This document shows positions 1 to 7,099 of a DNA stretch of 18,325 nt, one piece after another. Numbering within the stretch: position 1 is the stretch's first letter; each line of letters begins with the position of its first letter. A program made the position numbers and the translations under genes. The stretch is from JADFNO01 sp965369945 (lineage in GTDB: Bacteria; Planctomycetota; Phycisphaerae; Phycisphaerales; SM1A02). Under the pieces are notes generated by a model, which worked only from the letters and a program-made list of their open reading frames with translations, did no database searches and had not been told where the DNA came from. The stretch is taken from the NCBI GenBank assembly GCA_965369945.1, contig CBDUST010000059.1:1-18325 (forward strand), in the 5' to 3' direction.

Positions 1-40
1 CAAGCGACACGGCTAAATGAAGAGGCGACGCGGCTAAATG
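1..40. repeat. Partial palindromic repeat upstream of RAYT-1
   Basis: Positions 1-19 read CAAGCGACACGGCTAAATG, matching the right arm of the palindrome at 710-727 (CAAGCGACACGGCCAAAT) except for one base. A second shorter copy, GCGACGCGGCTAAATG, lies at 25-40. The window edge probably cuts off the rest of a palindromic unit on the 5' side of the transposase gene. The match is seen directly; that it is the remnant of a full hairpin is inference. Confidence 0.65.
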
Positions 41-79
41 GCGACACATGGCGACCAGATCGACTAGACTTCGCCCATC

Positions 80-643
80 GTGATCCTGGCGTTTCACAGT
101 ATTTTCACAACGTATGGCACGTGGCTTCCTAACGAACCGCGCGGCTCGTGGTCAACGTTCGTTGCGTCGTGGGAACTCTACAGATTCGGCAAGGCGACCA
201 CCGTCAGCACGACGCGATCTCTGGCCGGCCACGCATACGATCGAAATACAAAGACACAGATGCAGCGCGTTCTGAAACATCCGCCTGTTCGATTGACCGG
301 TGACCAAGCGCGCACTGCCGCAATGGCGTTCGCCCAGACGCCATACACGCTGCACGCCCTGGCGATCATGCCCAATCACGTTCACATGGTCATCGGCTAT
401 ACACGGCGAGATATACGGCGGGCGATCGGGCATATCAAATCGGAATCGACTCGGGCGCTGCGGAAACGTGGCTGGTACGCGACTCGTTCGCCGTGGACGG
501 ATCACGGATGGAACGTCTATCTGAATACTGACGACGATGTCCAACGAGCGATCGACTACGTTCGCAAGAATCCCCTGCGCGAAGGCCTACGCCAACAACG
601 CTGGTCGTTCATTACTCCATACGCCGCAGCATCCCCCATTTAG
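80..643 (+). CDS. REP-associated tyrosine transposase-like protein (RAYT-1)
   Basis: A 187-residue protein of the Y1 transposase / RAYT superfamily (IS200/IS605-related HUH nucleases that act on palindromic REP DNA). The HUH motif is in PNHVHMVI (His100, His102). The family C-terminal signature is DYVRKNPLREGL (about 159-170), preceded by WNVYL. The N-terminal part (HSIFTTYGTWLPNEPRGSW) resembles the other RAYT in this window. The start is GTG at 80 with no clear Shine-Dalgarno sequence, so the exact start is uncertain. The TAG stop (641-643) lies inside the left arm of a long palindrome, and palindrome fragments also lie upstream. Such genes normally exist as single domesticated copies that mobilise short palindromes rather than themselves. 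The usual catalytic Tyr cannot be placed with certainty: a Trp (144) sits near the expected position and Tyr147 follows. Confidence 0.85.
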   Translation: MILAFHSIFTTYGTWLPNEPRGSWSTFVASWELYRFGKATTVSTTRSLAGHAYDRNTKTQMQRVLKHPPVRLTGDQARTAAMAFAQTPYTLHALAIMPNHVHMVIGYTRRDIRRAIGHIKSESTRALRKRGWYATRSPWTDHGWNVYLNTDDDVQRAIDYVRKNPLREGLRQQRWSFITPYAAASPI

Positions 644-727
644 CCGTGGGGCTTGCCCCGCGCTCTTCGGGGCAACGGCACACACTCGCCGTACACGAAG
701 AGCGCGTCGCAAGCGACACGGCCAAAT
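638..727. repeat. Long imperfect palindrome (REP/BIME-like) between convergent genes
   Basis: The left arm (638-669, starting ATTTAGCCGTG) and right arm (696-727, ending CACGGCCAAAT) are 32 nt each and pair at 27 positions. The mismatches form two internal bulges, and the innermost 11 bp (CGCGCTCTTCG with CGAAGAGCGCG) are perfect. The 26-nt spacer contains a further ACGGC/GCCGT stem (675-679 with 688-692). The element begins within the last codons of RAYT-1 and ends one base before the DUF6398 stop codon, so it fills the whole intergenic gap. It could also end transcription from both sides, although no T tract follows. Confidence 0.85.
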
Positions 728-1300
728 CTAGATGCGCGCGAGAACATCCGCCGCGGCTCCCGGTTCGCTCTGGGCCTCATCATCAGCCGGCACGTAGGGA
801 ATCAGTCCCTCGCGGTAGGCATGAACCTGAATCTCATAAGGCAAAGAACGTATGTCGACAATGAGGCCGTTCACCTGGACCATCCAAACGAGTGGGTTGT
901 CGCCCAAGCGACTGGGCAGGGTCCATTGAGGATCGAACGGCGACAGGTTAAATGCGAGGCGGATCGGTTTCGACCGCGCTTGCATGGTTGCCGCGGATAC
1001 GCCGAACGCTGCCGCAACGTCGCGCAGCTTCATGTAGGGCTCGAAGGATGGATCGCCAAGGAAATTCACCCAGCCGACGGCGTTGACGACGCCCGCGGCC
1101 CAGCCGGCGAGCTTGCCGCGCCCCAGGGCCAGCCCCGCCTTGCAGCTGGCCAGCGCCATTTCACGGCAGAGGAACTTGTATTCTGCGTCAAGATGCGTGT
1201 CGCAGAAGTCGTCCGTCAACTCAATGATCGCCCACAACTGATCCTGCTGACCGCCCGCAACCTCCGACATCAGTTCCGCGAGATGCTCATGCTCGTCCAT
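728..1300 (-). CDS. DUF6398-like protein
   Basis: A 190-residue soluble protein. Residues about 32-113 resemble the DUF6398 family as I recall it: a Cys/Tyr/Leu-rich helix (FCDTHLDAEYKFLCREM), then WAAGVVNAVGWVNFLGD, then a helix-turn-helix-like segment KLRDVAAAFGVSAATMQARSKPIR. That last segment looks like a DNA-binding-type fold. The C-terminal ~75 residues (NPLVWMVQVNGLIVDIRSLP) are a separate tail that I do not recognise. The ATG at 1298-1300 has a good GGAGG about 8 nt upstream, so the start is well supported. The gene lies 58 nt downstream of thiC on the same strand and could be co-transcribed with it, but nothing else ties it to thiamine. Function unknown. Confidence 0.7.
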   Translation of the reverse strand: MDEHEHLAELMSEVAGGQQDQLWAIIELTDDFCDTHLDAEYKFLCREMALASCKAGLALGRGKLAGWAAGVVNAVGWVNFLGDPSFEPYMKLRDVAAAFGVSAATMQARSKPIRLAFNLSPFDPQWTLPSRLGDNPLVWMVQVNGLIVDIRSLPYEIQVHAYREGLIPYVPADDEAQSEPGAAADVLARI

Positions 1301-1358
1301 GATAAGCCTCCATGCTGCTCGTATGTGCCGAATGAATCCGCCGAACAGGCATTATGCC

Positions 1359-3218
1359 CTAAATTACCGAATCGTGCTTGGGGAGGTTGTGGGCCTGGGC
1401 GGTGTTGAGCTGCACGAGCTCTTGCTCCTGCAACTGCTTGGCCGTCCCGGGATCAACGTAGTCGGAGTGACAGGAGAGTTTGGCGGCGTGTGAGGAGTCG
1501 CTGGCCGCTGAATCGGCCGCGCCTGCCATCGCGCGTCTTGTCTTGCTCGCCAGCTTGTGAATCTCGGCCGGATTCAACACGCCGCGTTGTTGCAGTATCT
1601 CTTTCTGCTCGATCGTCAGCGCAGCGGAAATCTTCGGCTTCTCCCACGCGTACCGCTCGTCCTTGCCCGACAGGAATTCCTGAATTTCCTTGGAGATACG
1701 CACCGAACACCAATCGTGCCCGCACATGGCGCAAAAGTCGGTATCAACATCCAAATCCTCATCGTGAAACGCGCGGGCGGTGTCTGGATCGAACGATAAA
1801 TCAAAGTGTTGCTGCCAATTCAGGGCGGCGCGCGCTTTAGTTAGTTCATCATCCCAGTCACGCGCCCCGGGAATTCCCAATGCGACGTCCGCTGCATGGG
1901 CGGCGATCTTGTACGCAATACACCCCTGCTTGACATCATCTTTCTTGGGTAAGCCCAAATGCTCTTTCGGCGTGACATAACACAGCATCGAGGCGCCGTG
2001 GTACGCCGCTGCGGTTGCGCCGATGCAACTCGTGATGTGGTCATAACCTGGAAATACATCCGTCACGAGCGGGCCGAGCACATAGAACGGCGCACCGTGG
2101 CATAGTCGGCGTGCCAACTTAATGTTATATTCTATTTGATCAAATGGGACGTGGCCGGGACCTTCGACCATGACTTGCACGCCGTGACGCCAGGCGCGTT
2201 CGGTAAGTTCGCCGATGGTTTCAAGTTCCGCGAGCTGCGCATCATCAGTCGCGTCGGCAAGTCCGCCAGGGCGCAAGCCATCGCCGATGGAAAACGATAC
2301 GTCGTACTGGCGCATAATCGCGCAGATGTCGTCCCACAATTCGTACATAGGGTTCTGTTTGTTGTGGTGCAGCATCCACTTGGCAAGTAGTGACCCGCCA
2401 CGCGAAACAATGCCGATGAGCCGATTCTTCACCAGCGGAAGATGCTCGCGCAGCACACCGGCGTGCACGGTCATGTAGTCAACACCCTGCTTGGCATGAT
2501 GTTCGATCTCCGCAAGAATGATTTCGGCATTCAAATCCTCCAGCTTGCGCCCGATGATCATCGAGTAGATCGGCACTGTTCCTATGGGAACCGTTGCGTT
2601 TCGAATGATCGCTTCTCGACATTCGTCCAGATCACCCCCGGTTGACAAATCCATTGCGGTGTCAGCACCCCATCGAACCGCCCATTTGAGTTTGTCCACT
2701 TCTTCATCGGTGCCGGATGAAACGGGCGATGCGCCCATGTTGGCGTTGATTTTCGTGCATGACGCTCTGCCGATACACATCGGATCGAGTTTGTATGACA
2801 GATGCACCGTATTGGCGGGGATGATCATGCGGCCGGCGGCGATCTCATCGCGCACCTGCTCAGGGGTCAAGTGAGTCTCGCGCTGGGCCACGCGCTTCAT
2901 TTGGTCGGTGATAATGCCGAGCCGCGCATTTTCCAATTGGGTGATGGCGGACGGCATCGAGGCATCAAGGCATCGAGGCATCGAGGAAGAGGGATCGAGC
3001 TTCGCGCCGGGGGGGAGAAAGTCCCAGGCGGTGCGGGGCGATGGCTCGGGCATGCCGGGGGTGTCGGGCGACGAGAATGTTAAGGGGCCACCAATCGCGG
3101 TCCGGTTGGCAAAACTTCCAGGGGTGGTGCCTTGCGCCATAGAAGAGGGATTGTGTGCGCCCAACTGTGGACGACCAAAGCGGTCGTTGTTCTGTTTAGT
3201 GTTATTGGACTGGATCAT
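1359..3218 (-). CDS. thiC: Phosphomethylpyrimidine synthase ThiC
   Basis: ThiC is a radical-SAM enzyme that converts 5-aminoimidazole ribotide to HMP-P, the thiamine pyrimidine moiety. The conserved core runs from ITQLENARLGIITDQM through VPIYSM, SIGDGLRPG, VEGPGHVP and YVTPKEHLGLP. It ends with the family's C-terminal cluster motif CAMCGHDWC (CX2CX4C; Cys496, 499 and 504 from this start). I chose ATG at 3218 (619 aa) because GAAGG lies about 8 nt upstream and the TPP riboswitch ends 65 nt before it. The frame also stays open upstream to ATG 3239 and GTG 3278. About 90 residues of Pro/Ser-rich N-terminal extension precede the core, and part of it is encoded by an 8-bp tandem repeat. An Ala/Ser-rich linker (AMAGAADSAASDSSHAA) precedes a C-terminal tail. 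A shorter start at 2957, directly before the core, is possible. Confidence 0.95.
   Translation of the reverse strand: MIQSNNTKQNNDRFGRPQLGAHNPSSMAQGTTPGSFANRTAIGGPLTFSSPDTPGMPEPSPRTAWDFLPPGAKLDPSSSMPRCLDASMPSAITQLENARLGIITDQMKRVAQRETHLTPEQVRDEIAAGRMIIPANTVHLSYKLDPMCIGRASCTKINANMGASPVSSGTDEEVDKLKWAVRWGADTAMDLSTGGDLDECREAIIRNATVPIGTVPIYSMIIGRKLEDLNAEIILAEIEHHAKQGVDYMTVHAGVLREHLPLVKNRLIGIVSRGGSLLAKWMLHHNKQNPMYELWDDICAIMRQYDVSFSIGDGLRPGGLADATDDAQLAELETIGELTERAWRHGVQVMVEGPGHVPFDQIEYNIKLARRLCHGAPFYVLGPLVTDVFPGYDHITSCIGATAAAYHGASMLCYVTPKEHLGLPKKDDVKQGCIAYKIAAHAADVALGIPGARDWDDELTKARAALNWQQHFDLSFDPDTARAFHDEDLDVDTDFCAMCGHDWCSVRISKEIQEFLSGKDERYAWEKPKISAALTIEQKEILQQRGVLNPAEIHKLASKTRRAMAGAADSAASDSSHAAKLSCHSDYVDPGTAKQLQEQELVQLNTAQAHNLPKHDSVI
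2953..2984. repeat. Four-unit 8-bp tandem repeat inside thiC
   Basis: The unit GGCATCGA occurs four times in tandem; the second unit is GGCATCAA. On the coding strand it encodes part of the variable N-terminal extension of ThiC (SMPRCLDASMPS) just before the conserved core. Eight is not a multiple of three, so gain or loss of one unit would shift the frame of the upstream start relative to the core. Confidence 0.9.
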
Positions 3219-3283
3219 GGGCGAGCCTTCACTCCACATGGGAAAGAAGTTGACGATCGCCCGGCGATGGGATTGCACGGTCC

Positions 3284-3376
3284 GCGATCCCTACGCCGGT
3301 ACGAACCGGATCAGGTTCCACGGGTACGTCTCAGCTCCCCGGAAATCGTAAGACATTTCCGGGGGCGCCCCGCGCG
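3284..3376 (-). promoter_or_regulatory. TPP riboswitch (THI element) in the thiC leader
   Basis: Read on the minus strand, the segment contains the conserved THI-box pieces in order: GGGGC near the 5' end, a P3 hairpin, CTGAGA (3329-3334), ACCCG, CCTGATC (3309-3315), ACCGGCGTAGGGA, and closing CGCG/CGCG strands. P3 is a perfect 10-bp stem (3355-3364 with 3337-3346) with an 8-nt loop. The element lies directly upstream of thiC, a known TPP-controlled gene. No T-rich intrinsic terminator lies between it and the start at 3218, so control of translation initiation is the more likely mode (inference). Confidence 0.96.
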
Positions 3377-3440
3377 AACAGAGGAAGTGTATCAAGTTGA
3401 GTTGGGCGGAGCGAATGCAGCGAGGCGTGGCGAGAGTGGT

Positions 3441-3635
3441 CTAGTAGTCGTACGACGACGGCATGAGGATCCAGAGAATGATGTAGACAAGTATCCCTGG
3501 GAAGGCAGCGGAAAAGATCGACACGAGCACATACAGAATCCGAACCAGGGCAGGGTCCCATTCAAGGGCGTGGGCGATCCCGCCGCAGACGCCGCCGATC
3601 ATTCGGTTGGATACGGATCGGTGGAATGCCATCAT
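3441..3635 (-). CDS. Small PspC-domain membrane protein
   Basis: A 64-residue protein that is essentially one PspC domain. It has a short N-terminal part with the family motif NRMIGGVCGGIAHALEWDPALVRILYV, followed by a hydrophobic segment FSAAFPGILVYIILWILMP that should cross or enter the inner membrane. PspC proteins take part in phage-shock/envelope-stress responses in enterobacteria. Short stand-alone forms like this are common and their role is not established. The start at 3633-3635 is preceded by GGGAG 6-7 nt upstream, and a second ATG follows immediately. It is transcribed in the same direction as thiC and lies upstream of the thiC riboswitch. Confidence 0.9.
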   Translation of the reverse strand: MMAFHRSVSNRMIGGVCGGIAHALEWDPALVRILYVLVSIFSAAFPGILVYIILWILMPSSYDY

Positions 3636-3701
3636 ACATACTCCCAGGTGAGTCCAGCCGGTTCATTATTCGGAAAACAAGCGATCAACTTTCCCCCGAC
3701 C

Positions 3702-4226
3702 TCACTTGATAACCCGCTGCATACTCAGCGCTCGGCGAAGGTCGATAATTTGGCCGGCATGGGCGCCGTTGTGAAAACAGACACGCATGATCAGCGCGTA
3801 CAGCGGTATTTCGCTGCCGTGAAAGGACATCATCTCATCGAGCTTCGCATCATTTGTATTGCGCACCGCTTCAGCAAATCGATCGCAGGCGGCTTCGTAA
3901 ATCTCCGTTGCGCGTTGCAATGTCGGGTAGTTGGATGGCTCGGATGTAGGTGTTGAATCAAAGCACACTGACTCGGTATCGAAACGGGACGGGTCGCCGT
4001 TTGTTCCATCGCCCATGATGAAGTCAGTTTCAGGCAACGGCTTATCGTCAAACCGCTCCGCTGCCCGATTCATCGTGAGCGTGCAATGCCCTAGAATCCA
4101 AACCACATGATTCGGCAGATTCTCCGCTTGGAATGTGCGCGTCGAGTCATCGAAGCCGTCAAGGAACCGCACAAAGAACGGCTTCGTTGAAAAGATGTAT
4201 TCCGACAACATCTCCTGGCGAGTCAT
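3702..4226 (-). CDS. DinB-superfamily metal-binding protein
   Basis: A 174-residue four-helix-bundle protein of the DinB/YfiT superfamily. The usual three metal-ligand histidines are visible: His47 in WILGHCTL and the C-terminal HxxxH pair His152/His156 in FHNGAHAGQI. The HAGQIIDLRRAL ending is typical. I chose ATG at 4226 because GGAG lies about 7 nt upstream (GGAGTATGCA-ATG). The open frame extends 29 residues further (to 4313), but that part does not look like the family and would overlap the next gene. The substrate is unknown; known relatives act in thiol-dependent transfer reactions. It lies 53 nt downstream of a second DinB-like gene, so the two probably form an operon. Confidence 0.85.
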   Translation of the reverse strand: MTRQEMLSEYIFSTKPFFVRFLDGFDDSTRTFQAENLPNHVVWILGHCTLTMNRAAERFDDKPLPETDFIMGDGTNGDPSRFDTESVCFDSTPTSEPSNYPTLQRATEIYEAACDRFAEAVRNTNDAKLDEMMSFHGSEIPLYALIMRVCFHNGAHAGQIIDLRRALSMQRVIK

Positions 4227-4279
4227 TGCATACTCCGTTGATCGTGCGAAGAAGCGCTCCCCTTTGGGTCGCGGCCAAA

Positions 4280-4822
4280 CTAAACGCCTTGTTGCCACTT
4301 CTTCGTTTTCCAATAGTCAAACTTCATCGTTGTCACTGGCGTATCGGGAAGCAGTTTTGCGGTAAGTGCGATCTGCCCGGAATGCCAGGCAAAGCTCGTT
4401 ACAACACCGGACCAGATATCCAGGACTGTGCATTTGCCGAAGTCGGGATCTTCGACTTCTCGAACGAAGTCGTTCTCATCTGTTGCGTCGAGACGATTCT
4501 TGGTTATTGCGCGCACCTCGTGGAAATATTCGACGAATTGTGATTTCGTAGGATAGTCATCAGCAGTCGCAGCGCGCACTTGCACGCCAAAGGGAAAACG
4601 CAGCGGTTCTTCGGTCACGATCGATCGCACCCAATTATCCTCGACCTCAGCGATGTGCCAGAGCTGCCAGGCGATGGGCTTGCGCTCGGGTCCGGGCAAC
4701 CAGCGCATCTGCTGCTCATCCAGCGGCTCGACACTGCGCAGCATCATGGTTTTGCGGAACTCCAGACCCGACCAGATCGCTTGAGCGTACGGTGTCATGG
4801 GGGGAAGAGGGGCAGTAGGCAT
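4280..4822 (-). CDS. DinB-superfamily protein lacking one metal ligand
   Basis: A 180-residue DinB_2-like protein. Recognisable parts are WQLWHIAEVEDNW (His56) and FAWHSGQIALTAKLL (His147). The first His of the usual C-terminal HxxxH pair is Ser143, so the metal site may be altered or absent. The first ATG (4822) lies inside a short repeat shared with the rpsL 3' end. A second in-frame ATG at 4798 would give a 172-residue protein and also keeps the whole domain. Neither has a clear Shine-Dalgarno sequence. It is followed on the same strand by the second DinB-family gene. Function unknown. Confidence 0.8.
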   Translation of the reverse strand: MPTAPLPPMTPYAQAIWSGLEFRKTMMLRSVEPLDEQQMRWLPGPERKPIAWQLWHIAEVEDNWVRSIVTEEPLRFPFGVQVRAATADDYPTKSQFVEYFHEVRAITKNRLDATDENDFVREVEDPDFGKCTVLDIWSGVVTSFAWHSGQIALTAKLLPDTPVTTMKFDYWKTKKWQQGV

Positions 4823-4833
4823 TTGGCACTAGG
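4816..4833. repeat. Interspersed 18-nt repeat, copy 1
   Basis: TAGGCATTTGGCACTAGG is identical to 17976-17993. Here it covers the first possible start codon of the DinB-like gene. An exact 18-nt match twice in 18 kb is not expected by chance. Confidence 0.8.
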
Positions 4834-4892
4834 GCAGAATAAGACGAACGGAATGGACGTAGCGTGAGCAGCGTTCCGAACACTGGTGCAGC

Positions 4893-4926
4893 ATAGCCAG
4901 TAGAGAAGTTCAAATCACTTGGCTAT
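4893..4926. other. Inverted repeat between divergent genes
   Basis: ATAGCCA (4893-4899) and TGGCTAT (4920-4926) are perfect 7-nt complements 20 nt apart, in the 182-nt gap between the divergent DinB-like gene and the lipoprotein. It could be an operator-like site or chance. A TACAAT that could serve as a -10 box lies at 4955-4960, but no well-spaced -35 was found. Confidence 0.3.
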
Positions 4927-5004
4927 TGCACAACCACCGGCTCGATCCCGCCGATACAATCGCCGGGTGTTCGCCGAAGCTGTTTATCAGACAAGGGCTC
5001 TTCC

Positions 5005-5817
5005 ATGCGCATGATCAGAACTGGTTTGTTGACTCTCGTGGGATTGTCGATGCTCGTCGGCTGCGACGGGCGGATCTCCTCCTCGCGGAGCCCATTTGAT
5101 ATCCAACGGCTCACGTACCTCCGGCAGACTGACGAGCCGAGGGTCATCGAGGTCGCGCTGCCGGTGGCGATCGACGTCGAGTCGTTCGGAGGCGATGTGG
5201 TCATCAACGTGGATGAAGAACTCGAAGTGGCCACGGTAACGGTGCGGCGAGTGGCCACGCACGGCCCGCAGCGCAAGGAGGAAGCGGAGCTGTCGCTGGC
5301 GGAAATCGATTACCGGGTGGAAGTCGTGCCCGGTCAACTCGGACAAGTGCTGCGCGTTCGCACGTGGACCACCCATGCTGAGCCGCATTTCCAGCGGGCG
5401 GACGTGCGAATCGACGTGCCTGCGGTGGACGGCGTATTCGTACGGACCGAGCGCGGCGATGTTGTCGCCATCAACATTGAAGGCGTCGTCGATATCGCCA
5501 ATCGACGAGGCGACGTGCGCATTATGACGAATCTAGCCATGCGCCGTAAGGTGACGATCATCAATAGTGAAGGCGACATCGAGTACAGGGTGCGCGGCGA
5601 ATCGACGGGAATCTTCGATTGCATTGCCGAGGGCGGCAGAGTCGATCACCATGTCAGCTACGGGAAGTTCACGATTGCCCCAAGTCGCCGAAAAGGCAGG
5701 CTTCAAGCGGCGCTCAACAACGGCGAAAACGCAGTAATGTTGCGCACGGCGGACGGCAACATCAAAGTCGCCGTCGTCGCCGATCCGACGGACATCGGGA
5801 CGAGTATTTTCCCGTAA
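5005..5817 (+). CDS. Lipoprotein with DUF4097-like beta-repeat domain
   Basis: A 270-residue predicted lipoprotein. An N-terminal signal MRMIRTGLLTLVGLSMLVGC ends in a lipobox with Cys20. The mature part is rich in short repeated beta strands containing (R/E)GD or similar turns (FVRTERGDVVAINIEG, IANRRGDVRIMT, IINSEGDIEYRV, LRTADGNIKVAV). That pattern is typical of the DUF4097 / putative auto-transporter adhesin fold, a right-handed parallel beta structure. It is probably anchored on the periplasmic side of a membrane. Residue +2 is Asp, which retains lipoproteins in the inner membrane in E. coli; whether this rule holds here is unknown. Start ATG 5005 follows a weak AAGGG; a second ATG lies at 5011. 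Partner and role are unknown. Confidence 0.8.
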   Translation: MRMIRTGLLTLVGLSMLVGCDGRISSSRSPFDIQRLTYLRQTDEPRVIEVALPVAIDVESFGGDVVINVDEELEVATVTVRRVATHGPQRKEEAELSLAEIDYRVEVVPGQLGQVLRVRTWTTHAEPHFQRADVRIDVPAVDGVFVRTERGDVVAINIEGVVDIANRRGDVRIMTNLAMRRKVTIINSEGDIEYRVRGESTGIFDCIAEGGRVDHHVSYGKFTIAPSRRKGRLQAALNNGENAVMLRTADGNIKVAVVADPTDIGTSIFP

Positions 5818-5856
5818 CGAGTGTCGTCGATCAAGGCGACCGACATGGCAGAAATC

Positions 5857-6444
5857 CTACCGCGCTAGGGCGATCTGTCGGCGGAACTCTCTTCGAAGAA
5901 GCGCAACCTCACGATTGGTGCCGCAAATAATGAAGCGAACGCCCACGGCGAAGAATCGTCGCGGCCAACGATAGGCAAGTCTGAATCGCCACCCCCCGCC
6001 TACAGTGCGTCTCACGTGAGGCAGGTTTAGCTTCGACCAGCGATAAAACCGGCGTCTTGAGCCAAGGCACGATGACAAACCGTCGGCTGTGCATAGGACT
6101 TTGGCGTTTCCGCGTTTGCGCCACTTTGAGAAAAATCGAGCCAGAAGCCCCGCTAGCATCAGTCCGACGGAACCAGCAATCAAGACAGGTGTAAGCTGCG
6201 AGAGAAACCAGGTTCGCCAAGTTACAAGTGTCCAACCAATCGCCACTACCAGAACCGACCAGGCAAGAGAATCAAACCGGCGACTGGCCGTCGATCCGGC
6301 AAGCCATACTTGCAAGTCAAAGATGTTCTCGTCGTACTCAAATCCGCACTCAGGACAGTTGTGGGCGACTGGAAGTCCGCCCAAATCGTAATCACATTCC
6401 GGACAGCGTTTGAGCCGCAAGATGTCGTGGGGATCACCGGACAT
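5857..6444 (-). CDS. Zinc-ribbon membrane protein, second of a tandem pair
   Basis: A 195-residue protein of unknown function. It begins with a double CxxC zinc ribbon (Cys14/17 and Cys30/33: CPECDYDLGGLPVAHNCPECGFEYDE). Two hydrophobic segments follow (about residues 60-77 and 85-105). A basic C-terminal domain (RRFYRWSKLNLPHVRRTVGG, FFAVGVRFIICG) looks like a small PH-like or beta-rich cytosolic domain. I start it at ATG 6444, two bases after the stop of the upstream paralogue, because the family begins just before the zinc ribbon; the open frame continues to 6612 but overlaps that gene. The arrangement implies translational coupling. No enzyme motif is seen. Confidence 0.75.
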   Translation of the reverse strand: MSGDPHDILRLKRCPECDYDLGGLPVAHNCPECGFEYDENIFDLQVWLAGSTASRRFDSLAWSVLVVAIGWTLVTWRTWFLSQLTPVLIAGSVGLMLAGLLARFFSKWRKRGNAKVLCTADGLSSCLGSRRRFYRWSKLNLPHVRRTVGGGWRFRLAYRWPRRFFAVGVRFIICGTNREVALLRREFRRQIALAR

Positions 6445-6446
6445 CG

Positions 6447-7079
6447 TCACCACCAACCATGATGCTCGCCGCGCGCCTTGGCGCGAGCGTCGGCTTCGGC
6501 TCTGCGGGCCGCGTTGATGCGCTGTTGAATCTCCGCTCGAATCGCGTCGGCCTCCTTGTCGGTACATTCGAGCCGAGCGTTGACGGTCGGTGGTCCGTAC
6601 AACCTCCACCAATCCGGATACAGGTGCAATCGCCAGGCCCTGTTGCCATCGGGCAATAACATCAAATGAGAATATTCACGCCAGGGATGAGTAGGACCAC
6701 CCCAGCGAGCGACCCCTTCGGTACTGATCAGGTATCTCACCAATGCGCGACTGTTGGACGCATCGCGGTACCGAACATAAAGGTGCAGAGCAATCACAAC
6801 GCCGATTGCAACCGCCGTGATGATGCCGAGCACGAACCACGACCAGCCGAGTATCCCTCGGAGCATCAAGAGAACAATTGCGAACGGGGTTCCATAGAGG
6901 AAAGAGAACCGTGGCAGTGACGCCAAGCCCGGCACATGCCAGCCCTCCAGCACGAGCATCGACTCGTCGTAGGCGAAACCACATTCCGGACATCGGTGCG
7001 TAGCGGGCAGGCCGGAGATGTCGTAGCGACACTGCGGACACTGACTGAGGAGGACGGGCTGGATGGAAGCGGCCGCCAC
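6447..7079 (-). CDS. Zinc-ribbon membrane protein, first of a tandem pair
   Basis: A 210-residue paralogue of the next gene downstream. The zinc ribbon has the same cysteine positions (14, 17, 30, 33: CPQCRYDISGLPATHRCPECGFAYDE). Two hydrophobic segments follow (FAIVLLMLRGILGWSWFVLGIITAVAIGVVIALHL), then a Trp-rich soluble domain (PHPWREYSHLMLLPDG-like, DWWRLYGPP). It ends in an Ala/Arg/Glu-rich helix (AIRAEIQQRINAARRAEADARAKA). The start is GTG at 7077-7079, only 20 nt from the divergent rlmE start, so a shared or overlapping promoter zone is forced. Function unknown. The two genes share layout but have diverged strongly after the zinc ribbon. Confidence 0.75.
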   Translation of the reverse strand: MAAASIQPVLLSQCPQCRYDISGLPATHRCPECGFAYDESMLVLEGWHVPGLASLPRFSFLYGTPFAIVLLMLRGILGWSWFVLGIITAVAIGVVIALHLYVRYRDASNSRALVRYLISTEGVARWGGPTHPWREYSHLMLLPDGNRAWRLHLYPDWWRLYGPPTVNARLECTDKEADAIRAEIQQRINAARRAEADARAKARGEHHGWW

Positions 7080-7099
7080 GGTGTATCAAGCGTACCCTG

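Noticed and set aside
653..1408. 251-codon open frame on the plus strand
   Set aside because: It is antisense to the DUF6398-like gene, which has a good ribosome binding site and family-like sequence; the plus-strand protein is Arg/Pro-rich with no recognisable domain.
3132..3956. 274-codon open frame on the plus strand
   Set aside because: It runs antisense through the thiC leader, the TPP riboswitch, pspC-like and DinB genes, all of which are well supported.
4926..4960. Sigma-70 promoter for the lipoprotein (TTGCAC and TACAAT)
   Set aside because: The two boxes are 23 nt apart, too far for a normal promoter.
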